Assembly (NCBI GenBank): GCA_905215125.1
Contig: CAJMOV010000041.1
Location: forward strand, 1-10,831
Length of the DNA: 10,831 nt
Source of the DNA: an uncultured bacterium
Lineage (GTDB): Bacteria; Bacillota; Clostridia; Oscillospirales; Butyricicoccaceae
Direction of reading: 5' to 3'
In this document: piece after piece, positions 7,531-10,831 of the stretch
How the letters are laid out: each line of letters opens with the position of its first letter
How positions within the stretch are numbered: position 1 is the first letter of the stretch
Made by a program: the position numbers and the translations under genes
Notes under the pieces: generated by a model
What the model was told of the DNA's origin: nothing
Seen by the model: the letters and a program-made list of their open reading frames with translations, nothing else
Databases searched by the model: none

Positions 7531-8344
7531 ATCTGGGTATCAGCTGCCAATAGGTGGTTTTTTGCAAGCGGCTGGCGATATAGGCCGAACGGAGCTCCAC
7601 ACCGCCCTCCTCCTCGATCTGAACGCGGTAGTTGGGCGACAAAGTGAAGCGGTATACCCTCCCCCCTCCCCAGTCGTTGGAAACAGGGTAAAGCCGCATG
7701 GCCTCCAGCTCGGGCGAATCCGGGTAAAGCTGAAGCGGTTCCTCCTCGGGCAGATCGGCAAACGGCGTCCGTTCGGTAAAGCCCGGCCAGCTGGCCACAG
7801 CCTCTTCATAGGCGGCCTGTTCGCGCCGGACCTCGTCCATCAGGTCCTGAGCGCGCCGCCACTCTTCCTCACTGAAAAAAGCCGTCACGATATAGGTGCG
7901 CCAGTACCCCGGCACATGCTGATACTGATAACGGTTATACCACCAGACCTCCAGATCGCCGTACACCGCTTCAATGACGTCAGGATCGTCAATCACGGCG
8001 GCTGGAGCTTCCTGCGGCGGCCCGCCCGCCAGAATATCGCGGTGGCGCGGGCTGACGACAAGCAGCCTGACCGGCCTGTCCAGCTCGACCCGCTCCAGCG
8101 AAAACATATGCCCGAAATACCGCGCGCCGTAAACGGCGGCGTTGCCGATAATCCCTCCCACGACAAGGATTGCCACCGTCAGCCAAGCTATATTTTTCAC
8201 CCGCTGCAACCTGGGCCCAGGCGGACGCCTGTCTTTTTCCTTCCTTTCCCATTTGATCAGCAGCTGGAAAAAAAGGGATATGGGCAGAGTTATAAGAAAA
8301 ACACTTGCCAGGGCCAACGCCAAGTATGACAAATACAGCAGCAT
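7529..8344 (-). CDS. Unknown membrane protein with two N-terminal helices and an outer domain
   Basis: I do not recognise this 271-residue protein. Residues 2-29 and 52-74 are strongly hydrophobic helices, separated by a short, very basic loop (KWERKEKDRR and on to RVKN). By the positive-inside rule that loop is cytoplasmic, so the C-terminal domain (about 75-271) should face outward. This domain is rich in aromatic and acidic residues, with a WWYNRYQYQ cluster (134-142), a helical section rich in Glu and Arg (159-182) and a beta-like tail (RVYRFTLSPNYRVQIEEE). No catalytic motif or lipobox is evident. The start is the ATG at 8344, with AGGAG 7 nt upstream; the reading frame stays open further upstream, to about 8473, but without a suitable RBS. 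It is divergent from an amidase gene and convergent with the MATE gene. A cell-envelope role is possible but only inferred from topology and neighbour. Confidence 0.8.
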   Translation of the reverse strand: MLLYLSYLALALASVFLITLPISLFFQLLIKWERKEKDRRPPGPRLQRVKNIAWLTVAILVVGGIIGNAAVYGARYFGHMFSLERVELDRPVRLLVVSPRHRDILAGGPPQEAPAAVIDDPDVIEAVYGDLEVWWYNRYQYQHVPGYWRTYIVTAFFSEEEWRRAQDLMDEVRREQAAYEEAVASWPGFTERTPFADLPEEEPLQLYPDSPELEAMRLYPVSNDWGGGRVYRFTLSPNYRVQIEEEGGVELRSAYIASRLQKTTYWQLIPR

Positions 8345-8351
8345 GACCTCT

Positions 8352-8356
8352 CTCCT
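8352..8356 (-). promoter_or_regulatory. RBS that decides the start of the membrane protein
   Basis: AGGAG read on the minus strand lies 7 nt before the ATG at 8344. This start puts the first hydrophobic helix right at the N-terminus. The longer reading from about 8473 would add 43 residues rich in Cys, Gly and Lys and would run through the hairpin at 8364-8404. Confidence 0.8.
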
Positions 8357-8363
8357 TTCTTCG

Positions 8364-8404
8364 GCCTGCCAGGTGCTTTTGTCTGACGGAGCGCAGGCTT
8401 TTTT
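8364..8404 (+). terminator. Terminator-like hairpin ahead of the amidase gene
   Basis: GCCTGC (8364-8369) pairs with GCAGGC (8393-8398) across a 23-nt loop and is followed at once by T6 (8399-8404) on the plus strand. That is the form of an intrinsic terminator, yet no plus-strand gene ends here and the amidase ATG is only 53 nt further on. It may be an attenuator in the amidase leader or a stop for stray transcription. The stem is short and the loop long, so it may be chance. Confidence 0.4.
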
Positions 8405-8457
8405 GTTCCCATTTCCCCTTATGCCACATAGCATGATGAGAGAAAGGGGGCTGCACA

Positions 8458-8958
8458 ATGCCGCTGGAAACAATACCTTATGACCGGGATGCCGCTGTGC
8501 GCTACGCGCACAGGTGGGCCTATGGACGCAACCCGAAATACTATGACTTTGAAAAAATAGGGGGAGACTGCACCAATTTTGCCAGCCAGTGTGTGTACGC
8601 CGGCTGCGGCGTGATGAACTATACGCCGGTTTACGGCTGGTACTACATCAGCGCGGGGCAGCGCAGCCCTGCATGGAGCGGCGTGCCGTATTTTTATAAT
8701 TTCATGACAGGCAACGGCGCGCAGGGCCCCTTCGGGCGTGAGGTCGGCCTGGAGGAAGTACAGCCCGGCGACGTTGTTCAGCTGGCCACCATACACCCCG
8801 ACTATCACCATACGCCGGTTATTGTGGAAATACGCGGCGAGCCGACGCCGGAGAGCATCCTTGTCGCTGCCCATTCCTACGATACCGACAACCGGCCGTT
8901 GAGCAGCTACCCTATACGCAAAATGCGCTTTATCCATATCGAAGGAGCACGGCGGTAA
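8458..8958 (+). CDS. Amidase_6-type cysteine amidase, small single-domain form
   Basis: Predicted 166-residue protein matching the putative amidase domain (Amidase_6, PF12671) by motif. Cys38 in GGDCTNFASQ is the expected nucleophile. VQPGDVVQL (101-109) precedes HHTPVIVEI, where His118 is the likely catalytic base, and AAHSYDTDNRPLS (137-149) is the typical closing segment. Members are papain-like and thought to cut amide bonds in cell-wall peptides, though few have been tested. The whole protein is one domain. It has no signal peptide, membrane helix or wall-binding repeats, so it appears cytoplasmic or exported by a non-classical route or by cell lysis. The ATG at 8458 has AAGGGGG 7 nt upstream. 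The gene is divergent from the unknown membrane protein and convergent with rny. Confidence 0.85.
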   Translation: MPLETIPYDRDAAVRYAHRWAYGRNPKYYDFEKIGGDCTNFASQCVYAGCGVMNYTPVYGWYYISAGQRSPAWSGVPYFYNFMTGNGAQGPFGREVGLEEVQPGDVVQLATIHPDYHHTPVIVEIRGEPTPESILVAAHSYDTDNRPLSSYPIRKMRFIHIEGARR

Positions 8959-9002
8959 AAAAGGCGGCGCCCGAGATCAGGCGCCGTCTGATTTATTTTT
9001 TT
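8957..9002. terminator. Bidirectional intrinsic terminator between the amidase gene and rny
   Basis: A 9-bp stem with one G-U pair (8963-8971 with 8980-8988) and an 8-nt loop has A6 before it (8957-8962) and a T-rich run after it (8991-9002). Both strands therefore read stem plus T-tract. It starts at the amidase stop codon and reaches the rny stop codon (9001-9003). Confidence 0.92.
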
Positions 9003-10557
9003 ATTTCGCGTACTCAATAGCGCGGGTTTCGCGCACGACATTGACTTTGATTTGGCCGGGGTAATTAAGCTCTCCCTCGATTTTCTTTGCCAGCTCGCGG
9101 GCCAGCAGAATCATTTCGTCGTCCTTGACTTCATCCGGCTTAACGACGATACGGATTTCGCGGCCGGCCTGGAAGGCAAAGCTCTTTTCGACGCCCTTCA
9201 TGCCGTCGGCCAGCTCTTCCAGCTTTTCCAAACGCTTAATATAGGCTTCGAGGTTTTCGCGCCGCGCGCCGGGGCGGGCGGCGGAAATGGCGTCGGCCGC
9301 CTGGACGATACAGGCCACAACGGTCTGCGCCTCCACATCGCCATGGTGGGCGTGGATAGCGTGAATGACCTCAGGGCTTTCGCGGTATTTTTTGGCCAGG
9401 TCTACGCCGATGTTGACGTGGCTGCCCTCAACCTCGTGGGTGACGGCCTTGCCGATGTCGTGCAGCAGCCCGGCGCGCTTGGCCAGCGTAATATCGGCCC
9501 CCAGCTCGCCCGCCAGCAGGCCGGCAATGTGGGCGACCTCGATGGAATGGTTGAGGACATTCTGCCCATAGCTTGTGCGGTAGCGCATCCGGCCCAGCAG
9601 CTTGACAAGCTCGGGATGGATGCCATGTATGCCCGTTTCAAACAGGGCGCGTTCGCTTTCCTGCTTAATGATATTTTCGACCTCGCGACGGGCCTTTTCC
9701 ACCGTTTCCTCAATGCGGGCGGGGTGGATGCGCCCGTCCAAAATGAGCTTTTCCAGCGCCAGGCGCGCCACTTCGCGGCGAACCGGGTCAAAGCTGGACA
9801 GGGTGATAGCCTCCGGCGTGTCGTCGATGATGAGATCAACGCCCGTCAGCGTCTCCAGCGTGCGGATGTTGCGGCCCTCGCGGCCGATGATGCGGCCCTT
9901 CATTTCGTCGTTGGGCAGGGGCACCACCGAAACGGTGGCCTCGCTGGCATGGTCGGCGGCGCAGCGCTGGATAGCGGTCGACAGAATCTCGCGCGCCTTC
10001 TGATCCGCCTCCTCCTTGAGCTGGCGGTCGATTTCCTTCAGCTTGACGGCTGCGTCATGCCGCGCTTCATTTTCCACCTGCTCGACGAGGTAGTTCTTGG
10101 CTTCCTCGGCCGTCAGGCCGGAAATGCGCTCCAGCACCTCCAGCTGGCTCTTCTTCAGCGCGCGGACTTCCTCCTGAAGCTCTTCGGTCTGCTTGAGCTT
10201 CTGGCTCAGCTTTTCCTCTTTCTGTTCAATGCTTTCGTACTTGCGGTCAATGGATTCTTCCTTTTGCTGCAAGCGGCGCTCCTGCTTCTGCAGTTCAGCG
10301 CGCCGCTCCTTGTTTTCCTTGTCAAACTCGGCCCGGGCGCGATAAATTTCCTCGCGTGCTTCAACGACAGCCTCGCGCTTTTTGCCCTCCGCCGCTTTGA
10401 TTGCCTCGTTAATGATTCGCGTCGCCTCGTCTTCGGCGCTTCCGATTTCTTTTTCTGCAATTTTTTTCCGATATGTGTACCCTGCAAAAAGACCAATCGC
10501 CGCGCCGACCAACAGAGCTAAAACGCAGAATAACCAGGTCATTCCCTGTGGTGGCAA
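9001..10557 (-). CDS. rny: Ribonuclease Y
   Basis: Predicted 518-residue membrane-anchored endoribonuclease that starts mRNA decay in many Firmicutes. The domain order is complete: an N-terminal membrane helix (about 7-27), a long charged coiled coil (about 30-195), a KH RNA-binding domain with GRIIGREGRNIR (221-232), and an HD domain with His337 (NHSIEVAH) and the metal-binding His366-Asp367 (HDIGK). The remaining C-terminal RNase Y region ends in TRAIEYAK. The length is close to the usual 515-520 residues and nothing is missing. The start is TTG at 10557, since a perfect AGGAGGT sits 6 nt upstream; the first ATG (10542) would be too far from it. The protein acts at the inner face of the membrane, with partners that include glycolytic enzymes and RNases in Bacillus. 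It is convergent with the amidase gene. Confidence 0.98.
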   Translation of the reverse strand: MPPQGMTWLFCVLALLVGAAIGLFAGYTYRKKIAEKEIGSAEDEATRIINEAIKAAEGKKREAVVEAREEIYRARAEFDKENKERRAELQKQERRLQQKEESIDRKYESIEQKEEKLSQKLKQTEELQEEVRALKKSQLEVLERISGLTAEEAKNYLVEQVENEARHDAAVKLKEIDRQLKEEADQKAREILSTAIQRCAADHASEATVSVVPLPNDEMKGRIIGREGRNIRTLETLTGVDLIIDDTPEAITLSSFDPVRREVARLALEKLILDGRIHPARIEETVEKARREVENIIKQESERALFETGIHGIHPELVKLLGRMRYRTSYGQNVLNHSIEVAHIAGLLAGELGADITLAKRAGLLHDIGKAVTHEVEGSHVNIGVDLAKKYRESPEVIHAIHAHHGDVEAQTVVACIVQAADAISAARPGARRENLEAYIKRLEKLEELADGMKGVEKSFAFQAGREIRIVVKPDEVKDDEMILLARELAKKIEGELNYPGQIKVNVVRETRAIEYAK

Positions 10558-10563
10558 GCTGTT

Positions 10564-10570
10564 ACCTCCT
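10564..10570 (-). promoter_or_regulatory. RBS that fixes the TTG start of rny
   Basis: AGGAGGT on the minus strand is a full Shine-Dalgarno match, 6 nt from the TTG at 10557 and 21 nt from the next ATG. This is the second gene in the window where a perfect RBS drives a TTG codon. Confidence 0.88.
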
Positions 10571-10641
10571 TATATCTTTTCTATGATGATAGGCAGCGCA
10601 GCTTTGAGAAAACTACGCAATACTCCATATTATCGTATTTA

Positions 10642-10670
10642 ATTTTATCGCTTTTTGTATACAATGTCAA
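10642..10670 (-). promoter_or_regulatory. Sigma-A-type promoter of rny
   Basis: On the minus strand, a perfect -35 TTGACA (10665-10670), a 17-bp spacer and -10 TAAAAT (10642-10647; five of six consensus bases). Transcription would begin near 10635, giving a leader of about 78 nt. A perfect 10-bp palindrome, TTGTATACAA (10655-10664), fills the spacer next to the -35. Confidence 0.88.
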
Positions 10671-10768
10671 GGAATTGTTAGGCAATTTTACCGGCTAAAA
10701 AAACGCAGCGCTGGCGGCATTTTCTTTGCAACGGCTTTTCCTTTTGCCTTTTTTTCACATTAAATAGC

Positions 10769-10796
10769 GAAAAACGCCGGGAAACCGGCGTTTTTC
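10769..10796. terminator. Bidirectional intrinsic terminator at the right edge
   Basis: A 12-bp perfect stem, GAAAAACGCCGG (10769-10780) with CCGGCGTTTTTC (10785-10796), closes on a GAAA tetraloop, a GNRA-type stable loop. T5 follows the GC part on both strands. It probably ends a minus-strand gene outside the window: a minus frame stays open from the edge to a TAG at 10819-10817, though that is too short to call. It insulates the rny promoter from upstream transcription. Confidence 0.9.
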
Positions 10797-10831
10797 TGCT
10801 TTGTGCATTTTATGCGCTACTTGGCGAAAAC

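Noticed and set aside
5910..7550. A 546-codon open frame on the minus strand across the MATE gene
   Set aside because: It is extremely His/Gln/Gly-rich, spans the end of parC, the intergenic spacer and a terminator, and has no RBS. It is a mirror image of codon bias.
8345..8473. N-terminal extension of the membrane protein to about 8473
   Set aside because: It would overlap the amidase start and the hairpin, has no RBS, and places a non-membrane Cys/Lys-rich tail before the first helix. The ATG at 8344 has a good RBS.
9052..10521. A 489-codon open frame on the plus strand opposite rny
   Set aside because: The minus strand encodes complete RNase Y. The Leu-rich antisense product reflects the coiled-coil codons read backwards.
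10695..10725. GC-rich stretch with a T7 tract on the minus strand upstream of rny, read as a terminator
   Set aside because: Only CAGCGCTG is self-complementary and leaves no loop. No stable stem forms next to the T-tract.
10817..10831. End of a minus-strand gene at the right edge (four codons then TAG)
   Set aside because: Fifteen bases cannot identify a gene, and another frame also reaches a stop nearby. It is mentioned only as context for the terminator.

Overview
The window looks like chromosomal DNA of a Gram-positive bacterium of the class Clostridia with a fairly high GC content. I would guess the Oscillospiraceae/Eubacteriales area, but no marker here fixes the family. The reasons are an RNase Y gene, a YaaL/DUF2508 small protein, a Clostridia-type divergent second type IIA topoisomerase pair, strong AGGAGG Shine-Dalgarno sequences that allow TTG starts, and compact intrinsic terminators. 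No rRNA, tRNA, CRISPR array, insertion sequence or phage structural gene is visible.

Layout from left to right. (1) A possible gene start at the extreme left edge (minus strand, only 7 nt present), preceded by a small YaaL/DUF2508 protein (110-358, minus) with its own terminator. (2) An ankyrin-repeat protein with an unassigned C-terminal half (556-1626, minus). (3) A 166-bp divergent promoter region, with near-consensus promoters facing both ways. (4) A same-strand block parE-like / parC-like / MATE transporter (1802-7487, plus), closed by a bidirectional terminator. (5) A convergent unknown two-helix membrane protein (7529-8344, minus), divergent from a small Amidase_6-type cysteine amidase (8458-8958, plus). 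(6) A second bidirectional terminator, then convergent rny (RNase Y, 9001-10557, minus) with a consensus promoter and about 78 nt of leader. (7) A third bidirectional terminator at the right edge, probably ending a minus-strand gene outside the window.

How the genes work together. The parE/parC pair makes one A2B2 topoisomerase that relaxes and decatenates DNA. The MATE exporter lies 107 bp downstream with no promoter or terminator that I can see between them, so co-transcription is plausible but not shown. RNase Y starts mRNA decay at the membrane. The membrane protein and the amidase share a divergent upstream region and are the least explained part of the window. Most of the window is ordinary core-genome content. 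I do not see a convincing new multi-gene system. The most interesting leads are the divergent topoisomerase sequence features, the ankyrin protein's C-terminal module, the terminator-like hairpin ahead of the amidase gene, and palindromes lying inside two promoter spacers.
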